A DNA stretch of 34,287 nucleotides from Clostridiaceae bacterium UBA4839 (GCA_002400085.1 DHEX01000051.1:26699-60985), one strand, 5' to 3'. Positions 1-8,752 are shown, counted from the first letter of the stretch. The notes: a model not told the origin generated them from the sequence alone. Made by a program: numbers and translations.

Positions 1-57
1 AATTTACTATTTCAATAAATAATTTAAAAAAATGTATAAATTTTCTTGCACTATTTA

Positions 58-86
58 TTGATAATTATTAGTAATTGTGGTAGACT
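58..86 (+). promoter_or_regulatory. Promoter for the zinc-ribbon gene
   Basis: A TTGATA -35 box (58-63) is followed after exactly 17 bp by TAGACT (81-86). TGG directly before the -10 makes it an extended -10. Transcription would start near 93, leaving a leader of about 120 nt before the start codon at 215. The assignment rests on sequence match only. Confidence 0.55.
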
Positions 87-95
87 AAAAATATA

Positions 96-168
96 GGTGC
101 AAGTTTTGATACTGCACTTATAGGATTTAATTTGATGAACAACATTTCCTCTTTTGGAAATCTATGTT
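96..168 (+). promoter_or_regulatory. Structured 5' leader with two hairpins
   Basis: Within the predicted untranslated leader, GTGCA (98-102) can pair with TGCAC (112-116). AACAT plus TTCC (141-149) can pair with GGAA (156-159) and ATGTT (164-168). A long structured leader before a very small protein resembles cold-shock mRNA leaders, but that comparison is an inference. No known riboswitch consensus was recognised. Confidence 0.35.
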
Positions 169-214
169 AATCAACCCTTAAATCTTAATATTAATTATAA
201 GGAGGAATGTTGGA

Positions 215-376
215 ATGGCAGATAAGACTTTAGTTTGTAAAGAATGTGGAAAGGAATTTGTTTTCACTGAAGGTGAGCAGGCTTTCTACAAAGAAAAAGG
301 TTTTGAAAATGAACCACAAAGATGCCCAGAATGCAGAAAGGCAAGAAAACAACAAAACAGAGGATTCAGAAGATAG
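215..376 (+). CDS. Small zinc-ribbon protein (zf-trcl type)
   Basis: This 53-residue protein starts at an ATG preceded by AAGGAGG (199-205). It contains two CxxC knuckles, C8-x2-C11 and C37-x2-C40, separated by 25 residues, which fits one zinc ribbon. Between them lie the aromatic/charged stretch FTEGEQAFYKEKGF and the C-terminal basic tail RKARKQQNRGFRR. That pattern matches the family of probable zinc-binding proteins common in clostridia (PF13451-like). The basic tail suggests nucleic-acid binding, which is an inference. It is monocistronic, with its own promoter upstream and a strong terminator directly downstream. The biochemical role of the family is not established. Confidence 0.8.
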   Translation: MADKTLVCKECGKEFVFTEGEQAFYKEKGFENEPQRCPECRKARKQQNRGFRR

Positions 377-396
377 TATAAATTTGCAGTATGGCA

Positions 397-433
397 CCCT
401 ATAAGAATTAATTCTTATAGGGTTTTGTGTTTT
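397..433 (+). terminator. Rho-independent terminator of the zinc-ribbon gene
   Basis: A perfect 26-bp palindrome (397-422, arms CCCTATAAGAATT) is followed by TTTTGTGTTTT. It lies 20 bp after the stop codon and closes a single-gene transcript. Confidence 0.85.
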
Positions 434-511
434 ATAAGGTTATTCCAATACTAATTGTGATACAATAATAAAGTAAAATTAATTTTAAATGCTGATATGA
501 GGGAGATTTTT

Positions 512-1357
512 ATGGATTGGATTGATAAACTTGAACGCAAATTTGGAAGATATGCAATAAAAGGGCTCATGACTTATATAATAGGAATAACAGGATTTGT
601 ATATATTGTTTCACTTTTTGATCCAACAGGAAATTTCATAGATAAGCTCACTCTTTATGCCCCTGCAGTTTTTAGCGGGCAAATTTGGAGACTTATAACA
701 TATATCTTTATACCGCCTGAAACAAGCCCTATATTTATTATTTTTGCACTTTACTTATACTATCTTATTGGAAATGGTCTTGAAGATGAATGGGGAAGTT
801 TTAGATTTAATCTTTATTATCTTATTGGAATGATAGGCACTGCAATAGCTGTTCTTTTGACGGGAGGAAAGGGAACAGCAACTTATTTGAATTTATCTTT
901 ATTTTTAGCATTTGCTTATTTATATCCTAAATATGAACTGCTCATTTTTTTCGTCATTCCTGTAAAAATAAAATATTTAGCATATATTGATTGGTTTTTT
1001 ATTATTTATGGAATAATAACTGAACCTCTTCCTTATAAAGTAGCTGCTATTGCATCAGTTTTGAATTTCCTCGTTTTTTTCGGCAAGGATATTAGAATTC
1101 AAATGAAAACTAGGCGAAAGTCATATTACAATAAGAAAAAGTTTAAGTCTCAGGCAGATGAGAATGTAAGAATCCATAGATGCAGGGTATGCGGAATAAC
1201 TTCAATTGATCATCCTGATATGGAATTTAGATACTGCTCAAAGTGTGATGGAATGCAGTGTTACTGCTCTGAGCATATAAGAAATCATGAACATGTTAAA
1301 AAAGATGGGAACGAATCTAAGGTAATTGAGTTTCCTAATAAAAATAAGGATAATTAA
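512..1357 (+). CDS. Rhomboid-fold membrane protein, probably non-catalytic, with C-terminal zinc module
   Basis: The ATG at 512 is preferred over the in-frame ATG at 497 because GAGGGAG (499-505) sits at the right distance before 512 and overlaps the earlier codon. The 281-residue product has about six hydrophobic helices. The stretch SGQIWRLITYIFIPP is typical of rhomboid-like proteins between helix 1 and helix 2. The region where rhomboid proteases carry GxSG reads TYLNLSLFLAF, and no catalytic histidine is visible in the last helix, so it is probably a pseudoprotease. After the membrane part, a soluble tail begins around residue 195. It carries a cysteine/histidine cluster (C224, C227, then YCSKC, CYCSEH and HEHV) that likely binds zinc. 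No partner is evident from the neighbours. Confidence 0.7.
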   Translation: MDWIDKLERKFGRYAIKGLMTYIIGITGFVYIVSLFDPTGNFIDKLTLYAPAVFSGQIWRLITYIFIPPETSPIFIIFALYLYYLIGNGLEDEWGSFRFNLYYLIGMIGTAIAVLLTGGKGTATYLNLSLFLAFAYLYPKYELLIFFVIPVKIKYLAYIDWFFIIYGIITEPLPYKVAAIASVLNFLVFFGKDIRIQMKTRRKSYYNKKKFKSQADENVRIHRCRVCGITSIDHPDMEFRYCSKCDGMQCYCSEHIRNHEHVKKDGNESKVIEFPNKNKDN

Positions 1358-1388
1358 AATAAATACAATTAAATAAAATAACAGAAGA

Positions 1389-1437
1389 CCGTAATAACTT
1401 TTGATGTTTTCAATAGTTATTACGGGCTTTTTTTATT
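1389..1437 (+). terminator. Rho-independent terminator after the rhomboid-like gene
   Basis: CCGTAATAACT (1389-1399) pairs with AGTTATTACGG (1415-1425). The stem is followed by a run of seven T residues. Confidence 0.85.
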
Positions 1438-1494
1438 TTCAACTGATGGACGCCATCCGTATTGCTTGTACCAATTGTGCAGATGAAGCCAAAT

Positions 1495-1607
1495 AGTTCT
1501 TAACTGTTCCCCAAAAAATCAAAAAAAGCTAAAGAGTTCTTAACTGTCCCCGAAAAACTGCTTGTACTAATGGCATGGTAAATGTCAAAGAATCCTTAAC
1601 CGTCTCC
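1495..1607 (+). repeat. Three direct solo arms of the GGGAC/GTCCC repeat family
   Basis: Three related units, AGTTCTTAACTGTTCCCC (1495-1512), AGTTCTTAACTGTCCCC (1535-1551) and a diverged AGAATCCTTAACCGTCTCC (1589-1607), lie in the same orientation. Each looks like the right arm of the hairpins seen elsewhere in the window (8686, 12929, 13089), but no left arm is present. Together with the ATGGACGCCATCCGTATTG fragment at 1446-1464, which resembles the start of the 12.7 kb repeat, they occupy most of the 303-bp gap before the germination operon. Confidence 0.6.
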
Positions 1608-1660
1608 AAAACATTCATAATTTTTCAAGATTTTGGGGATATTATTTAAAGGTGATATTT

Positions 1661-3133
1661 ATGATGGAAGATAATATTAATTACATTGTTAATGAGCTTG
1701 GAAGTGAAACTACTGTTTTTGTTAAAAGATTTTCTGTTGGGAAAAATCATAGTGTGCCTGCTGCTATTATTTTTATAAACAATCTTATTGATAAAAATAT
1801 AGTAGACAGGGATATTTTAACTCCCCTAATGTTTAATGTGGATGATGAGAGGCTTCCAGCTGAAAATATAGAAGGGTTTCTGCTTCAAAATTATATTACA
1901 GTATATAGGTCTTTTATAGAAACAGATATAAATAAAGCAATAGAAACGGTTAAATCAGGAAGCAGTTTAATTCTATCAGATAAATTTAATGGCTTTATAA
2001 TAGCTGACACATCAGGTGGAGTTTATCGTCCTATTCAAGAGCCTGTAAATGAAGCTACAATTGCAGGATCTCATGAAGGTTTTGTTGAAAACATAGAAGT
2101 TAATATGAGCATATTAAAAAGATATATTAAGGATAAAAACTTAGTGTTTAAGGAGCTGACTATAGGGAGGCGAACTCAGACAAAATTAGTGTTGGTTTAT
2201 ATTAATGACATTGCAGACAAAGAACTTATAAAAAGAGTGGAAGATAAAATAAAATCAATTGATATAGATGATATGGATTGCACTGGAATGCTTAAACAAT
2301 ATCTTGAAGATAAGCCTCTTTCACCATTTCCACAGGTTATGTTAACTGAAAGGCCTGATACATTTAAAGCAGATATATTTGGAGGTAGGGTTGGCATATT
2401 ATTAAATGGTTCTCCAGCTGCATTTGTAATACCAACACTCTTTTTTGATTTTTTTCAAGCAAAAGAGGATTACAGTCAAAGGACATGGATTGCAATATTT
2501 TTAAGAATATTAAGGATAATAGCTACATTTAGTGTAATAACGGTTCCTGCAATTTATTTATCCCTTATAGACTATAATGTAGAGCTTATTCCTATAAAAT
2601 TTTTAAGACCAATAGTCCAATTTAGGGAAGGTGTTGCCTTAACTCCTTTTCTTGAAATCTTATCTTTGGAGATAGTCACAGAATTTTTAAGGGAGGGTGG
2701 GTTTAGGCTTCCACCTAAAATTGCATCAACCCTTAGTATAGTAGGAGGTATTACAATTGGGGATATGGCAATACGTTCAAAAATGGTAAGCCCAACAACT
2801 TTGCTTATAATTGGGTTCTGTGTAATTTCATCATTTTTGATTCCAAACTATGAAATGGCTCAAAGCATAGTGCTGCTAAAGTTTCCAATGCTCGTTGCTG
2901 CAAATGCATTAGGATTTTTGGGCATAACCGGCATGTGGTTTGTTATACTCATTCATCTTTTTTCTATGAAAAATTTCGGTGTACCTTATTTTACTATTTA
3001 TAAAAGTGATTTAAAGGACACATTTATGAGGTATCCTCTATGGCAAATGGAAAAGAGGCCTGAGTCAGTACCAAATAACAATAAAACAAAACAGGGTAAA
3101 TTCTACTTTAAGTGGAGAAGAAAAAATGGATGA
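1661..3133 (+). CDS. Spore germination protein, GerA (GerAA) family
   Basis: This 490-residue protein is the A subunit of a GerA-type germinant receptor, located in the inner spore membrane. The ATG at 1661 follows AAAGGTGA (1648-1655); an ATG at 1664 is also possible. The N-terminal half, about residues 1-245, is hydrophilic and contains GGRVGILLNGSP at its end. The C-terminal half has several hydrophobic segments. Residues from about 327 carry the family-diagnostic FLEILSLEIVTEFLREGG followed by FRLPPKI. Length and layout match family PF03323. The reading frame overlaps the next gene by 8 bp, so the two are translationally coupled. A sigma-G promoter would be expected but no convincing one was identified. 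The germinant cannot be predicted. Confidence 0.93.
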   Translation: MMEDNINYIVNELGSETTVFVKRFSVGKNHSVPAAIIFINNLIDKNIVDRDILTPLMFNVDDERLPAENIEGFLLQNYITVYRSFIETDINKAIETVKSGSSLILSDKFNGFIIADTSGGVYRPIQEPVNEATIAGSHEGFVENIEVNMSILKRYIKDKNLVFKELTIGRRTQTKLVLVYINDIADKELIKRVEDKIKSIDIDDMDCTGMLKQYLEDKPLSPFPQVMLTERPDTFKADIFGGRVGILLNGSPAAFVIPTLFFDFFQAKEDYSQRTWIAIFLRILRIIATFSVITVPAIYLSLIDYNVELIPIKFLRPIVQFREGVALTPFLEILSLEIVTEFLREGGFRLPPKIASTLSIVGGITIGDMAIRSKMVSPTTLLIIGFCVISSFLIPNYEMAQSIVLLKFPMLVAANALGFLGITGMWFVILIHLFSMKNFGVPYFTIYKSDLKDTFMRYPLWQMEKRPESVPNNNKTKQGKFYFKWRRKNG

Positions 3134-4223
3134 GAAAAATAACAATCTCCTAACAGATAATGAGCTAATGTTTTTTTTAGTAGGGTTATTAGTTGGGCCA
3201 GCGTCTTCACAGTTTCCAAATATCTTAATAAAAGTTGCAATGCAGGATGCATGGATTTCGGCAATAATTGCGCTTATTTACCCCATAGCAATTGTTTTAT
3301 TAAGCAGCATAATAATTAAAAACAACCCTTGTGAAAATATGATTAATTTAACTCAAAAACATTATGGCAGTATCATTGGTAATATCTTTAATATAATATT
3401 TTTGCTTGAATGGATATTAACTGCTTCAATATCAACCTATGATACAGTAACTATTTTGAGAACTTATCTTGTATCATTTCTTTCAGTAGAAAAAACATTA
3501 TTAGTAGTATTGGCAATAACAGCTTATGGAGCATATAAGGGGTTGAAAACATTAGGGAAGTTTAATGAACTTATATCATATTTTATGCTTTTATTTGTCC
3601 TTATTTCATTGATTAGTTTAAAAGAAGGCAGTTTAACAAATCTACAGCCGGTTTTTGACTCGGGTATTAAAAATATAGTGAAAGCAAGTAGGCATGCATC
3701 ATATTATTACTTAGGGTTTGAAGCTTTACCGTTAATATATCCTGCTGTCAAGAATAAACAAAATATAAAAAGATGCGGATTAAAGGCAGTAATGATTTCA
3801 GGAGGTATATGGGTTACAAACACTTTAATTACTATTTATCATCTTGGAATTGATGTATCACTAAAAAAGTTTTGGCCCTATACTGCTGTATATGACAGCA
3901 TACATTTCCCTGCAATAAATAATTTTAAATATATTTTCGAACTTACATGGCATTTAGTTATATTAAAACTTATATCTAATTATTACTTTTTATCCTCATA
4001 TAGTTTGAGTAATATACTAAATGTTAATTTTAATAAAATTTGTTTATATTTATATCCCTTATTATTCTTTATATCTTATAAAGTTATAAATATATCCTTT
4101 ATAAATCTTTCTTTAAATACTATTTTCCCAATGATAAGCACATTCAATATTATATTTTTCGCCATGACAGCAATTTTATCAGTGAAAAGATCTAAAAAAG
4201 CAAACGTAAAAGGAGCATCGTAA
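3126..4223 (+). CDS. Spore germination permease, GerB (GerAB) family
   Basis: This 365-residue integral membrane protein has about ten hydrophobic helices and belongs to the amino-acid/polyamine permease-like B subunits of germinant receptors. The N-terminus has the family pattern of a short polar stretch followed by ELMFFLVGLLVGPASSQFP. A typical internal motif is GLKTLGKFNELISYF. In the family the B subunit is thought to form the ligand-sensing channel-like part of the receptor. The ATG lies inside the end of the A-subunit gene, preceded by GGAGAAG. The C-subunit gene begins one base after its stop codon region, so the order A-B-C matches the standard operon. Confidence 0.93.
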   Translation: MDEKNNNLLTDNELMFFLVGLLVGPASSQFPNILIKVAMQDAWISAIIALIYPIAIVLLSSIIIKNNPCENMINLTQKHYGSIIGNIFNIIFLLEWILTASISTYDTVTILRTYLVSFLSVEKTLLVVLAITAYGAYKGLKTLGKFNELISYFMLLFVLISLISLKEGSLTNLQPVFDSGIKNIVKASRHASYYYLGFEALPLIYPAVKNKQNIKRCGLKAVMISGGIWVTNTLITIYHLGIDVSLKKFWPYTAVYDSIHFPAINNFKYIFELTWHLVILKLISNYYFLSSYSLSNILNVNFNKICLYLYPLLFFISYKVINISFINLSLNTIFPMISTFNIIFFAMTAILSVKRSKKANVKGAS

Positions 4224-4224
4224 A

Positions 4225-5340
4225 ATGTTTAATAAAAAAACATTATATTTATTAATATTTACATTACTTATGTATATATTTTTTAAAACAAATAATGCTT
4301 TTGTTCCAATAGAAAATATAGATATTGCTCCCGGGGCAGCAGTTGATATCGAGGAAAGGTCTGATGGGAATATAAATTATGTTTTACCTATATCTGTTTA
4401 TCAATTTAGAGAAAATGAGGGGATATTATTAAAAATTCAACTAGGGGAAGGGAAAACAATTGGGGAAAGCAGGCAGGATAGACAGATGTTGCAAAATAAA
4501 AAGTTTTTATTAGGTCTTGAACAAGTATTCATAGTTGGGGAAAGGATTGCTAAAATGGGGATAAATCCGTGGGTAGAAATATTATTTGCAAATCCAAATC
4601 TAAATGACACGGCTTATATGACTGTTACTAATGAGGATGTTACAAAGCTTTTGGGGATGGATATTGAAGGAGGTGCAAACCCTTCAGAATATATTTCAGA
4701 AATGCTTAAGTCCTCAAAAGAATATAATTTTTTTTCTGATAATTATAAGGTAATGGATATGTTTATAAGAGTTGGAAGTGAAGGAAGAAATTTAGTACTT
4801 CCTTATACTAAAATTGTTGATGGCAACCCTAAAATAACAGGAATGGCAATTTTTAAGGGGGATAAGATGGTTGATAAGATTAGCATTGAAGATACAAGAG
4901 CTATGAATATGATGAGGGAAAATGATGTTAGAGGTTTAATGACTATTTACAAAAATGAAAAGGAAACCATTGATTTTTATGGAACTAGTAAGAGGAAAGT
5001 AAAATGTGAAAAGGTTGGTGATAAGTATAAATTTTATATAAATATAGATTATACAGGGGATATTATATCAAACACAATAAATCGAGAAATAAGAGATAAT
5101 CCTAAGGCTATAAAAGAATTTGAAGATGAAATGGCAAAACAGGCTGAAAAAGAATGCTATGATTTTATAGACAAAATGAAAAATGAACTTAAAACTGACT
5201 GCCTTGAACTTGGAATGTATGCTGTTGCAAAAACTGGAAGGCATACGGGCATAGATTGGAATGAGGTTGTAGTAAATTCTGAAATTGAAGTAAAAGTTAA
5301 AGTAAAGGTTGACAAACAGGGAAGAGGATTATTTACGTAA
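4225..5340 (+). CDS. Ger(x)C family spore germination protein without lipobox
   Basis: This 371-residue protein is the third gene of the operon, with an ATG preceded by AAAGGAGC. Its C-terminal third has the GerAC fold signature, ending in GMYAVAKTGRHTGIDWN and a strand-rich EVKVKVKVDKQGRG tail. Known GerAC proteins are lipoproteins with a cysteine at the end of the signal peptide and a WDxRE(L/I)ND motif after it. Here the N-terminus (LYLLIFTLLMYIFFKTNNAFVPIENIDIA) is hydrophobic but has no cysteine, and the aspartate/arginine motif is altered. It may stay anchored by an uncleaved N-terminal helix instead of by lipid. The assignment is supported by the operon order. Confidence 0.85.
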   Translation: MFNKKTLYLLIFTLLMYIFFKTNNAFVPIENIDIAPGAAVDIEERSDGNINYVLPISVYQFRENEGILLKIQLGEGKTIGESRQDRQMLQNKKFLLGLEQVFIVGERIAKMGINPWVEILFANPNLNDTAYMTVTNEDVTKLLGMDIEGGANPSEYISEMLKSSKEYNFFSDNYKVMDMFIRVGSEGRNLVLPYTKIVDGNPKITGMAIFKGDKMVDKISIEDTRAMNMMRENDVRGLMTIYKNEKETIDFYGTSKRKVKCEKVGDKYKFYINIDYTGDIISNTINREIRDNPKAIKEFEDEMAKQAEKECYDFIDKMKNELKTDCLELGMYAVAKTGRHTGIDWNEVVVNSEIEVKVKVKVDKQGRGLFT

Positions 5341-5359
5341 ATTAATTCTTTCAAAATGA

Positions 5360-5392
5360 TATTTTTAAGCAAACTTAACTTGAGTCTTAGAA
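5360..5392 (+). repeat. Partial copy of the CTCAGATGG repeat (3' end)
   Basis: The stretch TTTTTAAGCAAACTTAACTTGAGTCTTAGA resembles the end of the larger repeats at 12.8 kb and 16.8 kb (TTTTTTAAGCAAACTCTACCTGAGTTTA). Only the 3' part is recognisable. Confidence 0.4.
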
Positions 5393-5431
5393 TCACTTGA
5401 TAATTTTAATGAGTGAATTTTTGCAATTTGT

Positions 5432-5439
5432 GTTATTAT
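5432..5439 (+). promoter_or_regulatory. topB: Possible extended -10 promoter for topB
   Basis: TGTTATTAT (5431-5439) fits an extended -10 element, TGnTATTAT, about 30 bp before the start codon. No good -35 is visible, so this is a weak call. Confidence 0.3.
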
Positions 5440-5469
5440 AGATATATCTATTTTGAAAGGATTGTTGTT

Positions 5470-7656
5470 ATGAGTAAAATATTAGTATTGGCTGAAAAAC
5501 CTTCAGTGGGAAGGGATATAGCCAGAGTTTTAAATTGTAATAAAAAAGGAAATGGATTTTTAGAGGGAGAAAAGTATGTGGTAACTTGGGCTTTAGGGCA
5601 TTTAGTTACGTTAGCTGAGCCTGAAGCCTATGATGAAAAATATAAGTCATGGAGGATGGAAGATTTACCTATGCTGCCCTCTCATCTAAAGCTTGTAGTA
5701 ATAAAGGAAAGCGGAAGACAATATAGCGTTGTAAAAGAGCAAATGTATAGAAAAGATGTTAATCAAATTGTTATTGCAACGGATGCGGGACGTGAAGGTG
5801 AGCTTGTTGCAAGATGGATAATTGAAAAAGCACAGGTAAAAAAGCCGCTTAAACGTCTTTGGATTTCTTCTGTTACAGACAAGGCTATTAAGGAGGGCTT
5901 TAATAATTTAAGACCAGGAAAAGAATATGAAAATCTTTATGCTTCTGCAGTCTCCCGTGCTGAAGCAGATTGGCTTGTAGGAATTAATGGTACCCGTGCA
6001 TTAACATGCAAGTATAACGCACAGCTTTCTTGCGGCAGAGTCCAAACCCCAACTGTTGCAATGATTGCTAAAAGGGAGGATGAGATAAGGCAGTTTAAGT
6101 CAAAAGATTATTATGGCATTACTGCTTTAGCTAATGGATTAAAGCTAACTTGGCAGGATAGCAGGACAAAAGATTTTAAGACCTTTGATAAGGATAAATG
6201 CGATAATATATTAACGAAAGTAAAAAATAAGAATGCTGAAGTTGTAGAGGTCGATAAGGCTTATAAAAAAAGCTTTCCCCCACTTTTGTATGATTTAACA
6301 GAGCTTCAGAGGGATGCTAATAAAAAATTTGGATTTTCAGCAAAAGAAACACTATCTATTATGCAAAGGCTTTATGAAAATTATAAGCTTTTAACATATC
6401 CAAGAACAGATTCAAGATATATACCTACTGATGTGGTTGATACTTTAAGGGATAGGGTTAAGGCTGTATGTGTTTACCCATATTCAAAAATGGCATCGAA
6501 TGTTTTAAAAAGCCCAATAAAGGGAAATAAGTCCTTTGTTGATAATAGCAAGGTTTCAGATCACCATGCAATAATTCCAACTGAGCAGAAGGTTAACTTA
6601 GGTGAATTAAGTGATAGGGAAAGAAAAATATATGATTTAGTTGTAAAGCGCTTTTTAGCTGTTTTGTATCCACCTTTTGAATATGAACAAACAACGATAA
6701 AGGCTAAAATTGGAGAAGAAACTTTTATTGCTAGGGGTAAAGTAGTTAAATCTCAGGGTTGGAAAGAGGTTTATGAAAATAATTATGAAGATGAGGACTC
6801 AAAGGATGATGTTAAAGAGCAGCTGCTTCCAAGTATAAATAAAGGTGATATTTTAAAGGTAACTTCTGTTTCTCAAACTAAAGGGGAAACTAAGCCACCA
6901 GCACCTTTTAATGAGGCATCGCTGCTTTCAGCCATGGAAAATCCAGTGAAATATATGAATACCAGCAATAAGGATTTAATTAAAACCATTGGAGAAACTG
7001 GAGGACTTGGTACAGTAGCTACAAGAGCTGATATAATAGAAAAGTTATTCAATACTTTTTTGATAGAAAAAAGAGGCAAGGATATTTTTGTAACATCAAA
7101 GGGAAGGCAGCTTTTAGATCTTGTTCCTAAGGAGTTAAAATCCCCTGAGCTTACAGCACAGTGGGAACAAAAGCTTAGCTGCATTGCCAAAGGCACTCTA
7201 AATAAAAATGTATTTATAAATGAAATGAGAACTTATGCTGATGAAGTTGTTAATGAAATAAAGGAGTCTGATGGAAAGTTTAGACCTGATAATCTTACAA
7301 GAAATAAATGCCCTCAGTGCGGAAAGTTTATGCTTGAGGTAAACGGAAAAAGGGGCAAGATGCTTGTTTGCCAGGATAGAGAATGTGGTTATAGAAGAAG
7401 CATCTCGAGGACAACTAATCTTAGATGCCCTACTTGCCATAAGAAGTTAGAGATTAAAGGTGAAGGGGAAGGACAAATATTTGTATGCAGCTGTGGATAT
7501 AGGGAAAAGCTTTCTGTATTTAATGAAAGAAGGAAAAAGGAAAGAAGTAATCTTTCCAAAAGAGAAGTATCAAACTATTTAAGAGAACAAAAAAAGGAAA
7601 ATAACGAGCCAATTAATACTGAACTTGCTGATGCCCTTTCAAAGCTAAAGCTTTAA
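5470..7656 (+). CDS. topB: DNA topoisomerase III
   Basis: This 728-residue type IA topoisomerase relaxes negatively supercoiled DNA and decatenates single-stranded intermediates. The ATG at 5470 is chosen because the protein then begins MSKILVLAEKPSVGRDIA, the standard Toprim start, and AAAGG lies 9 bp upstream; the longer open frame from 5413 has no support. The Toprim metal site is D105-A-G-R-E-G-E111. The catalytic tyrosine is Y310 in TYPRTDSRYIP. The C-terminus adds two zinc ribbons, the first beginning at C614 (CPQC...CQDREC) and the second at C653 (CPTC...CSC), then a basic tail rich in K and R. Length and motifs are normal for Firmicute TopB. Confidence 0.96.
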   Translation: MSKILVLAEKPSVGRDIARVLNCNKKGNGFLEGEKYVVTWALGHLVTLAEPEAYDEKYKSWRMEDLPMLPSHLKLVVIKESGRQYSVVKEQMYRKDVNQIVIATDAGREGELVARWIIEKAQVKKPLKRLWISSVTDKAIKEGFNNLRPGKEYENLYASAVSRAEADWLVGINGTRALTCKYNAQLSCGRVQTPTVAMIAKREDEIRQFKSKDYYGITALANGLKLTWQDSRTKDFKTFDKDKCDNILTKVKNKNAEVVEVDKAYKKSFPPLLYDLTELQRDANKKFGFSAKETLSIMQRLYENYKLLTYPRTDSRYIPTDVVDTLRDRVKAVCVYPYSKMASNVLKSPIKGNKSFVDNSKVSDHHAIIPTEQKVNLGELSDRERKIYDLVVKRFLAVLYPPFEYEQTTIKAKIGEETFIARGKVVKSQGWKEVYENNYEDEDSKDDVKEQLLPSINKGDILKVTSVSQTKGETKPPAPFNEASLLSAMENPVKYMNTSNKDLIKTIGETGGLGTVATRADIIEKLFNTFLIEKRGKDIFVTSKGRQLLDLVPKELKSPELTAQWEQKLSCIAKGTLNKNVFINEMRTYADEVVNEIKESDGKFRPDNLTRNKCPQCGKFMLEVNGKRGKMLVCQDRECGYRRSISRTTNLRCPTCHKKLEIKGEGEGQIFVCSCGYREKLSVFNERRKKERSNLSKREVSNYLREQKKENNEPINTELADALSKLKL

Positions 7657-7670
7657 TATATAGAATGTGG

Positions 7671-7716
7671 AAAGTGTTAATAACTTTTATATTATTTTAG
7701 GAGTTATTAACACTTT
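7671..7716. terminator. Bidirectional terminator between topB and the rRNA methyltransferase
   Basis: AAAGTGTTAATAACT (7671-7685) pairs perfectly with AGTTATTAACACTTT (7702-7716). The gene pair converges here. The stem has TTT on the plus side and AAA, read as TTT, on the minus side, so it can serve both transcripts. Confidence 0.75.
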
Positions 7717-7718
7717 AT

Positions 7719-8600
7719 TTAATAAATAGAGCCTTCAATTATGGATACGTCAACTGTAAATGAATTTATGTTCATACTTAAGACTTTTTCAATTTTCTCA
7801 TTGCCTGCACTCCATGAAAGAGGAGTCATTTTTATAAGGTGTCCTATATTTTGATTTTCTAAGGTGAAATTATAAGTGATTCGCTGCCTGTTTATAATTT
7901 TAAAGTTTTCGATAAAATGGTTTACAACCTTTTCATTTGAATAATTTCTTTTATCTTCTCCATCATAGAAAGCATTTCTAAGTTCCTTTAAATAACCTCC
8001 TTCAGGGACAACCTTTATGACAGAGCCTTTATCTTTTAAAATCCTTTTAAATTCTAAATAATTTGAAGGTGAAAATATATTTAGTATGAAATCAAATTGA
8101 TTATTCATAAAAGGCAGTTTTGCTAAATCTGCAACACACCACATTTGTTTTTCATATTCCCTTGATGCTATGTGAATGCCATCCTTTGATATGTCAATAC
8201 CAATACCGTTAAATTCCCTTTTGGTATCTTCATGTAGATTATTAATAATTTTATTTAAATGAGAGCCTTCACCGCATCCAGCATCGAGAATAAAATATTT
8301 AGGATCATTATTTGATGAAATTTTATTGCTTATAAAATCACTTACTCCTTTTAAAATTGGATCAAAAAAGCCGCATTTACAGATTATATTTCTTGACTCA
8401 AGCATTTCTTTATCATAATCATTATTAGAAGAGCGGGTTAAAAAATTTATATAACCCTGTTTTGATATATCAAAGCAGTGCTTATTTTCACAAATTAAAC
8501 TTTTCCCAATGATTTTCATTTCCCGGCCGCATAAAGGGCACTTAAAAATATCATCAACTCTTTTAAAATTTTCTACAGCCTCATCAATTTTTTTCATCAT
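7719..8600 (-). CDS. rlmA: 23S rRNA (guanine-N1) methyltransferase, RlmA type
   Basis: This 293-residue SAM-dependent enzyme methylates N1 of a guanine in helix 35 of 23S rRNA (G745 or G748 in the characterised relatives). An N-terminal zinc finger is formed by C21, C24, C37 and H41 (CPLC...CENKH), followed by the family signature FDISKQGYINFL. The Rossmann core contains FILDAGCGEGSHL and later FDFILNIFSPSNYLEFKRILK. In tylosin producers a homologue (TlrB) gives macrolide resistance; whether this copy modifies G745 or G748 cannot be told from sequence alone. The start ATG at 8600 has GGAG 7 bp upstream on the minus strand. It is transcribed alone and converges on topB. Confidence 0.9.
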   Translation of the reverse strand: MMKKIDEAVENFKRVDDIFKCPLCGREMKIIGKSLICENKHCFDISKQGYINFLTRSSNNDYDKEMLESRNIICKCGFFDPILKGVSDFISNKISSNNDPKYFILDAGCGEGSHLNKIINNLHEDTKREFNGIGIDISKDGIHIASREYEKQMWCVADLAKLPFMNNQFDFILNIFSPSNYLEFKRILKDKGSVIKVVPEGGYLKELRNAFYDGEDKRNYSNEKVVNHFIENFKIINRQRITYNFTLENQNIGHLIKMTPLSWSAGNEKIEKVLSMNINSFTVDVSIIEGSIY

Positions 8601-8685
8601 TCACACGCTCCATAGATTTATTTATTAAGCAGTATCTTATTATTATACAACACTATAGGAATACTTAACAAATCCATGGAAATAA

Positions 8686-8752
8686 GGGACAGATAAGAAC
8701 TTTTCTGTGTATAAGAATCTTTTCGTGATATACAAAAGTTCTTATATGTCCC
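8686..8752. repeat. GGGAC-family inverted repeat
   Basis: GGGACAGATAAGAACTTTT (8686-8704) can pair with AAAAGTTCTTATATGTCCC (8734-8752), leaving a loop of about 29 nt. It lies between divergent genes, so it is not an obvious terminator of either one. Its ends match the hairpins at 12929-13010 and 13089-13125, while the inner arm sequence differs. Confidence 0.75.

Noticed and set aside
1495..1607. CRISPR-like direct repeats
   Set aside because: Only three diverged units with unequal spacing, and they match arms of dispersed hairpins; no cas genes nearby.
8012..8600. Possible additional methyltransferase domain start
   Set aside because: The zinc finger and the Rossmann core are in one frame and match a single RlmA protein.
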